Below, one piece after another: positions 49,796 through 57,696 of a stretch of DNA of 64,000 nucleotides. The DNA lies in assembly GCA_963844405.1 (NCBI GenBank), contig CAWJNZ010000004.1, positions 310,001 through 374,000 on the forward strand, given 5' to 3'. Numbering within the stretch: position 1 is the first letter of the stretch; each line of letters starts with the position of its first letter. A program made the position numbers and the translations under genes. The notes below the pieces were generated by a model. The model ran no database searches. It had not been told where the DNA came from and was given only the letters and a program-made list of their open reading frames with translations. Source of the DNA: DASSUW01 sp963844405 (GTDB taxonomy: Bacteria; Actinomycetota; Thermoleophilia; Solirubrobacterales; Solirubrobacteraceae).

Positions 49796-50580
49796 CGCAG
49801 CACCGCCACGAGCGCGAAGACCGCGCCGCCGAGCACGGCGGTGACCGGGCCGGGCCCCACGTTGAGCTCGTAGGCCAGCCACAGGCCGGCGACCCCCTCG
49901 ACGGCGGCGAGCAGCGCCGTGCCGACCTGCAGCGCGCCGACGCTCCCCGCCACGAGCCGCACCGTGGCGGCCGGGATCACGAGCACGGCGGTGACCAGCA
50001 GCGCGCCGACCGCGTCGAGCGCCACCACCGCCGCGGCGGCGATCGCGAGGCGCAGGAGCGCGTCGGCGACCGCCGGGCGGACGCCGAGCGCCCGTGCCGA
50101 GACAGGGTCGAACCCCTGCGCCAGCCACGCGCGCCGCAGCACGCCCTCGAGCAGCAGCGCGGCCGCCGCGACGCAGGCCGTCAGCCACAGGTCGCGGTCG
50201 CTCAGGCCGATCAGCGAGCCGAACAGCAGCCGGTCGACCCCCGCGCCGGTCTCGTAGACGTCGGAGGCCAGCATCACGCCGAGCGCCAGCGCACCGACGA
50301 GCACCAGCCCGGTGGCGGCGTCGCTCGCCACGCGCCGGCGGCGCAGCGCCTCCACCCCGCCGGCGTAGGCGACCGCCGCGGCCAGCGCGGTGAGCTGCGG
50401 CGCCACCCCCGCGGGCCCGGCCACGACCAGGCCGGGGAACGACGCCGTCCCGACGCCGTGCGTGAAGAAGGCCAGCCGGCGCAGCACGATCCAGGAGCCG
50501 AGCACGCCGGCGAGCACCGCCAGCAGCAGGCTCTCAAGCAGCGCTCGCTGCATGAACGGCGCCTCGAACGCCTCAGGCAT
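49792..50580 (-). CDS. Zinc/manganese ABC transporter permease (ZnuB-like)
   Basis: A 262-residue ABC-3 permease with about eight membrane segments. LRRLAFFTHGVGTASFPGLVV near the start, FGSLIGLSDRDLWLTACVA in the middle and DAVGALLVTAVLVIPAATVRL near the family's conserved end. The ATG at 50580 overlaps the binding-protein stop by 8 bases; MQRALL at 50553 is an alternative start. The two permeases of this operon share the FMQRAL opening. Confidence 0.88.
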   Translation of the reverse strand: MPEAFEAPFMQRALLESLLLAVLAGVLGSWIVLRRLAFFTHGVGTASFPGLVVAGPAGVAPQLTALAAAVAYAGGVEALRRRRVASDAATGLVLVGALALGVMLASDVYETGAGVDRLLFGSLIGLSDRDLWLTACVAAAALLLEGVLRRAWLAQGFDPVSARALGVRPAVADALLRLAIAAAAVVALDAVGALLVTAVLVIPAATVRLVAGSVGALQVGTALLAAVEGVAGLWLAYELNVGPGPVTAVLGGAVFALVAVLR

Positions 50581-51442
50581 CGCAGGTCCTGCCCGCGAGG
50601 CCTTCGACGATCGCGCTCGTGTTGGCCCGCACCGAGTCGACGTAGGTCGCACCGTCCGAGCCGGGCGCGCCGAGCGTGTCGGCCCACAGCGGCCGGCCGA
50701 CCGTCGCCCCGGTCTCGCGCGCGATCGCGTGCTCGACCTTCGCGTTCAGCGAGCTCTCGGCGAAGATCGCCTTCACGTCCTGCTCGCGGATCGTGCGGAC
50801 GAGCGCGGCGACCTCGCCGGCGGACGGCTGCCCGCGCGTCGACAGCGAGGGGATCACGGCCCCGATCACCTCGAAGCCGTAGCGGCGCGCGTAGTAGCCG
50901 AGCGCGTCGTGCGTCGTGACGAGCTTGCGCTGCCCCTCGGGGATCTCGGCCACACAGGCGGCCACGGCGCGGTCCAGCCTCTCGAGCCGGGTCTCGTACG
51001 CCGCCGCGTCGGTCCCGAGCGCGCGCTCGAGCGCTCGGACGGCGGCCAGCGCGTTCCGCGGATCGTGCCACCAGTGCGGGTCGTCGCCCAGCGGGCGGAC
51101 GTGGTCCATCAGCGTGAGTACGGGCGCGTCGCCGCCGGCGCCGTCGATCGCCTCCTGGAGCCACTCGTCGAGGTCGCCGCCGGAGCGGACGACGAGGTCG
51201 GCGTCGGCCAGCGCCTGCAGGTCGTGCGGCCGGACCTCGTAGTCGTGCGGGTCGGCGTTGGGCGCCAGCAGGCCCAGCACCTCCGTGTCGTCGCCGACGA
51301 CGTTGCGCACGAGGTCGGCCGCCTGCGTGGTCGTGGCGACCACGGTCCGGCGGCCGTCGCCGCCCGCGGCGTCGTCGGAGCCGCCGGCCACGAGGGCGAC
51401 GGCGACGAGCAGGGCAACGGCCATGACGGCGCGGGTCAGCAC
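50573..51442 (-). CDS. Zinc ABC transporter substrate-binding protein (ZnuA-like)
   Basis: A 289-residue binding protein. Metal-ligand histidines are in NADPHDYEV, HWWHDP and TTHDALGYYARRYG, the last ligand is the aspartate of LWADTLG. The loop between them has a short Asp/His region, as in zinc-binding members. The N-terminal segment (MAVALLVAVALVAGGSDD) looks like a lipoprotein signal but the lipobox cysteine is replaced by glycine (GGC codon instead of TGC), so anchoring is doubtful unless this is a base error. A Zur box lies just upstream. Confidence 0.9.
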   Translation of the reverse strand: MLTRAVMAVALLVAVALVAGGSDDAAGGDGRRTVVATTTQAADLVRNVVGDDTEVLGLLAPNADPHDYEVRPHDLQALADADLVVRSGGDLDEWLQEAIDGAGGDAPVLTLMDHVRPLGDDPHWWHDPRNALAAVRALERALGTDAAAYETRLERLDRAVAACVAEIPEGQRKLVTTHDALGYYARRYGFEVIGAVIPSLSTRGQPSAGEVAALVRTIREQDVKAIFAESSLNAKVEHAIARETGATVGRPLWADTLGAPGSDGATYVDSVRANTSAIVEGLAGRTCDA

Positions 51443-51455
51443 CGAAGGATCGTAC

Positions 51456-51470
51456 TGAAAATCATTCTCG
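51456..51470. promoter_or_regulatory. Zur box between znuA-like and zur
   Basis: TGAAAATCATTCTCG is close to the actinobacterial Zur palindrome TGAAAATNATTTTCA, with two mismatches in the right half. It lies 14 bases from the start of the leftward zinc uptake operon and 29 bases from the rightward zur gene, so one bound Zur could control both. Confidence 0.7.
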
Positions 51471-51498
51471 TTCGCAGTAGCGCGATACCATCACGCCC

Positions 51499-51939
51499 GT
51501 GGGCCGCACCACCTGGACCGACCACGCGCACCGCGAGCTCTCGCGCGCCGGCCACCGCGCCGGCGGCGCCCGCGAGGAGGTGCTCGCCCTGCTCGGGCGG
51601 CAGGACTGCTGCCTGAGCGCACAGGACATCCACGACCGGCTGCGTAGCGGCGGCGGCAAGCCCGTCGGCCTCGCCAGCGTCTACCGGGCGCTCGACGTCC
51701 TCGCCCAGCTCAAGCTCGTCCACCGCATCGACGTCGACGGCGTCGCCTGCTACGAGCCCGCCGACCCCAGCGGCGAGCACCACCACCACGCCATCTGCGA
51801 CCACTGCGGCAAGATGGACGCCTTCGAGGACGCCGAGCTCGAGCGGCTGATCGACGGCGTCGGCGAGCGGCTCGGCTACGCCGTCGGCGGCCACGACGTC
51901 GTGCTGCGCGGCGCGTGCCCGGACTGCGCCGGCCGGTAG
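51499..51939 (+). CDS. zur: Fur-family zinc regulator Zur
   Basis: A 146-residue Fur-family repressor. DNA-binding part with LSAQDIHDRL and VGLASVYRALDVLAQLKLVHRI; metal-binding HHHHAICDHCGKMDAFED and CPDCAGR give the structural zinc CxxC pairs and the regulatory histidines. Zinc rather than iron is inferred from the adjacent zinc transporter. TACCAT (51486-51491) lies 7 bases before the GTG, a leaderless layout. Confidence 0.9.
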   Translation: MGRTTWTDHAHRELSRAGHRAGGAREEVLALLGRQDCCLSAQDIHDRLRSGGGKPVGLASVYRALDVLAQLKLVHRIDVDGVACYEPADPSGEHHHHAICDHCGKMDAFEDAELERLIDGVGERLGYAVGGHDVVLRGACPDCAGR

Positions 51940-51988
51940 CGATCCTGCAGCCCTCCCCGGGCGACCGGGCTACTTTCCAGCGGTCGAC

Positions 51989-53671
51989 GTGTTCAAACTG
52001 GTCGTGCCCCGTCGTTCCCTCACCCGCAGGCAGGCGCTGAAGGCCGGCGCCGCCGCCGCGGCCCTCACGAGCCTGCGCCCCGCCGTCCCCGCGCTGGCGG
52101 ACGGCGACGACCTCGTCTTCGAGCTCGACCTCGCGGGCGTCGTGGAGCGCCGCGGCGCGACGGCCGCCGGCGTCTGGCGCACCACGCCCGTCCTGCGCGC
52201 CCCCCGCCGCTTCGACCTCATGGGCCTGCACTGGGCCCGCGGCTCGCACGCCGAGGCGCAGCTGCGCGCCCGCCGCCGCGGCGGCCGCTGGACCCGCTGG
52301 GTGACGCTGCACCCGAGCGGCGACCACGGGCCCGACCGCGGGCCGCTCCCCGCCGGCACCGATCCCGCCTTCACCGGCGCGGCCGACGAGTTCCAGCTGC
52401 GCCTCCGCGGCGCGCCGCGCGGGCTGGTCGCGCGCTTCGTCCGGGCGCAGCCGACCGCCCGCCTGACCCGCCGCCTGCACGCTCGCGGCGCACGAGCCCG
52501 CGCCCGCCAGGCGGGCGAGCCGCCGCCGATCATCCCCCGGAGCGCCTGGGGCGCCGACAGCGTCCCGCCCCGGTACCCCGCCGAGTACGGCGAGGTCCAG
52601 CTCGCGTTCGTCCACCACACGGTGACGGCGAACGAGTACACGCCGGAGCAGTCGCCGGGGATCGTCCTCGCCATCGCCCGCTACCACCGCAACTCGAACG
52701 GCTGGAACGACATCGGCTACCAGTTCCTGGTCGACAAGTACGGGCAGGTCTTCGAGGGCCGCGCCGGCGGCGTCGACCAGGCCGTCGTGGGCGCTCAGGC
52801 TCAGGGCTGGAACAGCACGTCGACCGGCATCGCGTGCCTCGGCAACTTCATGGAGATCGCGCAGAGCCCGGAGGGCATGGACGCGCTGGCGCGGCTGATC
52901 GGTTGGAAGCTGACGGTCCACGGCGTCCCCACCGAGGGCGAGGTCACGGTCGTCTCGGCGGGCGGCGCGACCAACCTGTACCCAGCGGGCACGCCGGTCG
53001 CGTTCCAGCGCATCTCCGGCCACCGCGACGGCAACAACACGAGCTGCCCCGGCGACGTGCTGTACACGCAGCTCGCCGAGCTGCGGACGGCGGCCACGCG
53101 CTACGCGGGCCCGACCGCCGGCCTCACGATCCAGGCGCCGAAGCAGGTTCGCGGGGTGACGCCGATCGACGTCTCCGGCACGCTGACGTTCGCCGACGGC
53201 TCGTCGGCGGCGGGCGCGGCGCTCACGCTCGAGCACCTCCCGGTCGGCGCGACGGCCTGGAGTGCGCTCGCGTCGACGTCGGTGGGCGTGGACGGGACCT
53301 GGCGAGCGCCCGTCGAGCTGCCCGCGACCGGCGACGTCCGCGCCGTGTTCGCCGGCGACGCCACCCGCGCCCCCATGACCTCGGCCTCGCTCCGCGTGAC
53401 GGTGCTCCCGCGGCTCGACATCGCGCTCGGCAACAGCCGGATCCGGCTCGGCCGCCGGGTGCGGGTGCGCGGGACCGCCGACCCGGCCACGCACGTGCGG
53501 CTGATGCTCGACCTGCGCAGCCGGCGGCGCTGGCAGCGCGCCCGGACGCGGTTGCTGCGCGTGCGCGGCGGCGCCTACAACGCCTACGTGCGGCCGCGCT
53601 GGCGCGGCAAGTACCGCGTGACGGTCCAGGTCGGCGGCATCAAGCGCCGGCGGATCCTGCGCGTCGGCTGA
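51989..53671 (+). CDS. Secreted N-acetylmuramoyl-L-alanine amidase (PGRP domain)
   Basis: A 560-residue exported protein. The N-terminus has a twin-arginine signal (RRSLTRRQALKAGAAAAAL). Residues 185-370 form an amidase_2/PGRP domain: IPRSAWGADS, zinc ligands in AFVHHTVTANEY and RISGHRDGNNTSCPGD, plus YHRNSNGWNDIGYQFLVD. The C-terminal 180 residues look like two beta-sandwich repeats (RGVTPIDVSGTLTF and RLGRRVRVRGTADP) for surface binding. It cleaves the amide between MurNAc and the stem peptide. GTG start. Confidence 0.9.
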   Translation: MFKLVVPRRSLTRRQALKAGAAAAALTSLRPAVPALADGDDLVFELDLAGVVERRGATAAGVWRTTPVLRAPRRFDLMGLHWARGSHAEAQLRARRRGGRWTRWVTLHPSGDHGPDRGPLPAGTDPAFTGAADEFQLRLRGAPRGLVARFVRAQPTARLTRRLHARGARARARQAGEPPPIIPRSAWGADSVPPRYPAEYGEVQLAFVHHTVTANEYTPEQSPGIVLAIARYHRNSNGWNDIGYQFLVDKYGQVFEGRAGGVDQAVVGAQAQGWNSTSTGIACLGNFMEIAQSPEGMDALARLIGWKLTVHGVPTEGEVTVVSAGGATNLYPAGTPVAFQRISGHRDGNNTSCPGDVLYTQLAELRTAATRYAGPTAGLTIQAPKQVRGVTPIDVSGTLTFADGSSAAGAALTLEHLPVGATAWSALASTSVGVDGTWRAPVELPATGDVRAVFAGDATRAPMTSASLRVTVLPRLDIALGNSRIRLGRRVRVRGTADPATHVRLMLDLRSRRRWQRARTRLLRVRGGAYNAYVRPRWRGKYRVTVQVGGIKRRRILRVG

Positions 53672-54242
53672 CGAAGCGCGCCCCGGTGGCGGGAAGCGCC
53701 CCGCTCGCGATCAGCGCCTCCTCCGGCTCGCGCAGCCCGGGCGGCACGTCCCAGCGGTAGAGGTACGCCCCGGGGACGGGCTCGCCGACGGCGAAGAAGG
53801 GCGCCAGCGCCTCGCGGATGCGCGCGAGCGGATGCAGGTGCTCGCGCAGCATCGCGACCATCTCGGCGGGCTCGCCGTCGTGGCCCCGGCGGTCGAGCCA
53901 CCAGCGCGCGGCGCGCTCGTCGAAGCGCTCGACGTCGAACTCGTCGACCACCAGCAGACCGCCCGGGCGGAGCAGTGCGGCGAGCCGCTCGCACGACGGC
54001 TCCAGCGGCTCGACGTGGTGCAGCGAGACGACCGCGAAGGCCGCGTCGAAGCTCGCGTCCGGCTCGTCGAGGTCGAGCAGCGGCACGCGGCGGACGTGCG
54101 CGGCCTCCGAGGCTGGATCGATCGCCACGACGTCGTAGTCGCTCAGCGCGGCGGCCAGCGCGCCGTCGCCCGCGCCGACCTCCAGCACGCGGGCGGGCGG
54201 CGGCGGCAGCGCAGCGCGCACGAAGGCGGTCACCTCGTCCAT
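53640..54242 (-). CDS. Class I SAM-dependent methyltransferase
   Basis: A 200-residue methyltransferase_11-type enzyme: motif I RVLEVGAGDGALAAAL (about 18-33), YDVVAIDPAS, then FDAAFAVVSLHHVEPL and LRPGGLLVVDEFDVERF. The C-terminal part has the FxLY-type GAYLYRWDVPP. Substrate unknown. Its 3' end overlaps the convergent amidase gene by 32 bases. Confidence 0.83.
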   Translation of the reverse strand: MDEVTAFVRAALPPPPARVLEVGAGDGALAAALSDYDVVAIDPASEAAHVRRVPLLDLDEPDASFDAAFAVVSLHHVEPLEPSCERLAALLRPGGLLVVDEFDVERFDERAARWWLDRRGHDGEPAEMVAMLREHLHPLARIREALAPFFAVGEPVPGAYLYRWDVPPGLREPEEALIASGALPATGARFVSRRAGSAGA

Positions 54243-54305
54243 CGCTGCGCGAGCTTAGGGATTCCCCCGATGCGCCGGAAATCGGCCGCGACGAGGATCC
54301 GCTCC

Positions 54306-55691
54306 ATGCTGAACCCCGCACACGCCGTTCCCGCTTCCGACCACCGCATCGGCAGCCTCGTCGTCGGCCCCTCCGACGCCAACTGGGACGAGGCCCGCCG
54401 CCCCTGGAACTTCGCCCACGACCAGCGCCCCGCGTTCGTCGCCTTCCCCGAGACCGCCGAGGACGTCGTCGCCATCGTCGACCACGCGCGCCGCAACGGC
54501 CTGCGCATCGCCCCGCAGGGCACGGGCCACAACGCCGGCCCGCTCGGCGACCTGAAGGACACGATCCTCGTCAGCACCTCGCGCATGAAGGGCGTCGAGA
54601 TCGACGTCGAGGGCCGGAGCGCCCGCGTGGCCGCCGGCACGCTCTGGCTCGAGGTCAGCGAGCCCGCCTCCGAGCACGGCCTCGCCCCGATGGCCGGCTC
54701 GTCGCCCGACGTCGGCGTGATCGGCTACTGCCTCGGCGGGGGCGTCGGCTGGCTCGCGCGCAAGCACGGCCTGGCCGGCAACAACGTGCTCGCGATCGAG
54801 CTCGTGACCGCCGACGGCCGGCTGCGGCGCGTCGACCACGACGACGACCCGGACCTCTTCTGGGCGCTGCGCGGCGGCGGCGGCAGCTTCGGCATCGTGA
54901 CGGCGATGGAGATCCGGCTGCACGAGCTGCCGGAGCTCTACGCGGGCGCCATGTGGTGGCCGTGGGAGCGCGCCTCCGAGGTCATGCACGCCTGGCGCGA
55001 GTGGACGCTCTCCGTGCCCGACGAGGTCACCTCCTCGGCGCGCATCATGCAGCTGCCGCCGATCCCCGAGATCCCCGAGTTCCTGCGCGGCCGCTCCTTC
55101 GTCACGATCGACGCGGCGATCATCGGCGGTCGCACCTTCGGCGCCGAGATCGTGCAGCCGCTGCGCGACCTCGGCCCGGAGATCGACACCTTCGACGTCG
55201 CGCCGCCGATCGCGCTCGCGCGCCTGCACGGCGACCCCGAGGAGCCGATGCCGGCGTTGACCGAGCACCGGCTGCTGGCCGAGCTGCCCGCCGAGGCGGT
55301 CGACGCCTTCGTGGCGATCGCCGGGCCCGACTCCGGGTCGAGGCTCACGATGGCCGAGATCCGCCACCTCGGCGGGGCGCTGCGCGAGATCCGCCCCGGC
55401 CACGGCGCGCTCGCCTCGGTCGAGGCCGGCTACCTGCTCTTCGGCGGCGGCCTGGCCGCCACGCCGGAGATGGTCGCGGGCCTGCGGCAGGCGCTCCCGC
55501 CCTTCAAGGCCGCGCTCGCCGAGTGGGACGCGGGCCGCGGCTACCTCAACTTCGAGGAGAGCTCGGTCAGCTCACGCGCGTTCTACGACGAGGTCACGCA
55601 CCGGCACCTGCGCCGGATCAAGGCCGAGGTCGACCCCGGCGACATCTTCATGTCGAACCACCCGATCGAGCCGGCTAACGGCGGTCTTTGA
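54306..55691 (+). CDS. FAD-binding oxidoreductase (PCMH/BBE type)
   Basis: A 461-residue berberine-bridge-type flavoprotein. FAD domain: FVAFPETAEDVVAIVDHARRNG, GTGHNAGPLGDL with the histidine that usually carries FAD covalently, and MAGSSPDVGVIGYCLGGGVGWLARKHGLA. BBE-like end: GYLNFEESSVSSRAFYDEV and DPGDIFMSNHPI. The second covalent cysteine position is in GYCLGGG. Substrate not known. An ATG at 54270 is an alternative start adding 12 basic residues. The 3' end overlaps the convergent protease gene by 17 bases. Confidence 0.86.
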   Translation: MLNPAHAVPASDHRIGSLVVGPSDANWDEARRPWNFAHDQRPAFVAFPETAEDVVAIVDHARRNGLRIAPQGTGHNAGPLGDLKDTILVSTSRMKGVEIDVEGRSARVAAGTLWLEVSEPASEHGLAPMAGSSPDVGVIGYCLGGGVGWLARKHGLAGNNVLAIELVTADGRLRRVDHDDDPDLFWALRGGGGSFGIVTAMEIRLHELPELYAGAMWWPWERASEVMHAWREWTLSVPDEVTSSARIMQLPPIPEIPEFLRGRSFVTIDAAIIGGRTFGAEIVQPLRDLGPEIDTFDVAPPIALARLHGDPEEPMPALTEHRLLAELPAEAVDAFVAIAGPDSGSRLTMAEIRHLGGALREIRPGHGALASVEAGYLLFGGGLAATPEMVAGLRQALPPFKAALAEWDAGRGYLNFEESSVSSRAFYDEVTHRHLRRIKAEVDPGDIFMSNHPIEPANGGL

Positions 55692-56670
55692 GCCACTCGC
55701 CGAGCTTCTCGGCGGCGTCGCCGACCTTGTCGCCCGCCTTCTCCACGCTCGCGCCCGCGTCCTTGAAGAAGCCGCGGAAGCGCTCGGCGTAGAAGTCAGC
55801 GGCGTCGCCCGCCTCGGCGCGGGGGCTCACCGGGTCCCCGCGCCGGGCGTACTCGCCGTTCATGACGCGGTCGTAGTCGCCCGTGCGGACCCACTTCATC
55901 AGCTCGCTCACGCGGCGGACGGGGAAGGCGTGCGTCTGACCGAGCTCGGTGCGGACGCGCGAGAGCTTGTCGAAGCCCGGCTCCCACTCCTCGTACTCGT
56001 TCGCCTGCTTGAGGAACGTCTCGAGGTTCAGGTGCTTGGACTTCACGCCGCCCGCCATCACCATCAGCGTGCGCGAGGTGACCAGGGGATCGCGGTTGAC
56101 GAGCGTGGCGGCGCGGTCGCAGCTCAGCTCGGAGGCGCGGAACCACTCGAGCAGGGCGAGCTTGACGGCGAGCAGCGGCAGCCCCGCCATCATCGGCAGC
56201 CCGCGTGTGCCGATCGCCATCAGGATCATCAGCGCGGTTCGGTAGAGGACGTGCTCGGACAGGATGTGGCCGGCCTCGTGGGCGAGCACCGTCCGCAGCT
56301 CGTCCTCGTCGAGCAGGTCGATGGTGCGCGAGTTCAGGAGCACGATCGGCCGCTCGGCGCCGATGGCCGCGGCGTTGGTGATCGGGTACTGGGTGAGGTA
56401 GAGGTCCGGCACCTCCGGAAGGTCGAGCCGCGCGCACGCCGCGCGGTGCGAGGCGTAGACCTGGCCCATCTGCTCGGACCCGAGCCGGAGCGAGCCGGCG
56501 AGGAAGATCTGGCGCAGCGCGCGCTCGTAGCCGAACTCGATGAGCTTCCGGACGACCTGGTCGAGCATCGGGATGGACTGGAGCGCGGCGGTGGCCGCGC
56601 GGTCGGCCGGATGCTCGTACGCCTTCGACGAGATGTCCTTCAGGCGCTGATCCTCGGGAAGCTCGCTCAT
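55675..56670 (-). CDS. M48-family zinc metallopeptidase
   Basis: A 331-residue protein. The zinc motif HExxH is in VLAHEAGHILSEHVLY (about residue 138), with the third ligand in the ASELSCDRAA helix. One hydrophobic stretch (LMILMAIGTRGLPMMAGLPLLAVKLALL) follows the active site. The C-terminus is a charged amphipathic region (GFFKDAGASVEKAGDKVGDAAEKLGEW). Soluble M48 proteins of this type are widespread in actinobacteria with unclear substrates. Confidence 0.87.
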   Translation of the reverse strand: MSELPEDQRLKDISSKAYEHPADRAATAALQSIPMLDQVVRKLIEFGYERALRQIFLAGSLRLGSEQMGQVYASHRAACARLDLPEVPDLYLTQYPITNAAAIGAERPIVLLNSRTIDLLDEDELRTVLAHEAGHILSEHVLYRTALMILMAIGTRGLPMMAGLPLLAVKLALLEWFRASELSCDRAATLVNRDPLVTSRTLMVMAGGVKSKHLNLETFLKQANEYEEWEPGFDKLSRVRTELGQTHAFPVRRVSELMKWVRTGDYDRVMNGEYARRGDPVSPRAEAGDAADFYAERFRGFFKDAGASVEKAGDKVGDAAEKLGEWLKDRR

Positions 56671-56681
56671 GAGTAATGAAG

Positions 56682-57080
56682 CTAGCGGTCCTTCAGCCGG
56701 ATCACCAGCCGCAGTCCTGACCACTTCTCGTCCAGGGCGGCGACCTTGTTGTCCACCAGCCGGTTGGCGAGCGCGAGCTCGCGCACGACGTCCTCGGTGA
56801 GATCGGTCGGCACCTTCGACGCCCGCTTCGGCCACGCGATCCACAGGCCCGCCGCGGGCTCCATCGTGTCCCGCAGCTTCGGCATCCGCCGCGCCAGATC
56901 CGCCCGCTCGGTGTGGAAGGAGACGATCACGTCGGCCTTCCCGCGAGCGGCCCGCCCGACCTTCACATCGTCGGGCAGATCGAGCTCGAACGGGTCGGGC
57001 GCGGACAGCAGCAGGACCCGGTGCCCGGGCTTGATCCCGAGCTTCTTCGGGAGCGGCGTTCCGGAGTAGCCGGCGGTCAT
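56682..57080 (-). CDS. DUF3052-family protein
   Basis: A 132-residue cytoplasmic protein: MTAGYSGTPLPKKLGIKPG, VLLLSAPDPFELDLPDDV, ADVIVSFHTERADLARRMP and LWIAWPKRASKVPTDLTEDVVRELAL are characteristic of the family. The C-terminus KWSGLRLVIRLKDR is also conserved. No enzymatic role is established. It lies 11 bases upstream of the protease gene on the same strand. Confidence 0.8.
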   Translation of the reverse strand: MTAGYSGTPLPKKLGIKPGHRVLLLSAPDPFELDLPDDVKVGRAARGKADVIVSFHTERADLARRMPKLRDTMEPAAGLWIAWPKRASKVPTDLTEDVVRELALANRLVDNKVAALDEKWSGLRLVIRLKDR

Positions 57081-57183
57081 GGGCGGACACTAAGGGGTCG
57101 TGCGAGGGCGAGTAAGGGATGCGCGCCGCAGGTCGCTCCATCCTGCCGATGTGAGGCGCGCGTCTCAGGCGCATCCTGGATCC

Positions 57184-57609
57184 ATGCTCCTCACCGGTTC
57201 AGTGCAGATGGATGCCGAGCGGGCCTTCGCGCGGCAGTCGCGCGCCCGCCGCCGCGCCACGCTGGCGCGGTGGCTGAAGCGCGGGTGCGGCGGGCGCCTG
57301 CCGGTGTACGACGAGACCACGCGCCGCGTCGCGGGCGTCCCCGCGCGGGTCGAGCTCCCGATCGACGCGATCACCGGCACGGTCGAGCCCAGCCGCGCGG
57401 TCCTCTTCGACACCGCGTTCCGCCCTGGCAAGCTCGCGCGCGGGCGCTGGGAGCGCGTGTGGATGGCCGAGCATCGCGGCGCCGTCCTGCCGCCGATCAG
57501 CGTCGTCCGCGTCCGCGACGGCTACGCCGTGCGCGACGGGCACCACCGCGTGTCGGTGGCGAGGGCGCGAGGCGCCCTCACCATCGACGCTGCGGTGGAG
57601 GCGGGCTAG
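57184..57609 (+). CDS. ParB-nuclease-like domain protein
   Basis: A 141-residue protein with a basic N-terminal helix (ERAFARQSRARRRATLARW) and a ParB-like C-terminal motif (ISVVRVRDGYAVRDGHHRVSVARARGALTIDA), where DGHHR is the core of the ParB/Srx nuclease-like fold. The middle contains LPIDAITGTVEPSRAVLF. It is too short and isolated to be the chromosomal ParB. Function unknown. Confidence 0.65.
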   Translation: MLLTGSVQMDAERAFARQSRARRRATLARWLKRGCGGRLPVYDETTRRVAGVPARVELPIDAITGTVEPSRAVLFDTAFRPGKLARGRWERVWMAEHRGAVLPPISVVRVRDGYAVRDGHHRVSVARARGALTIDAAVEAG

Positions 57610-57696
57610 ATGACCGCTTCCACGACCCACGCACCCGCGTGACCACGTCCCGCGGCCATGCGGGCACGCGGGCCGCGGAATCGATCATCTAGAGCT

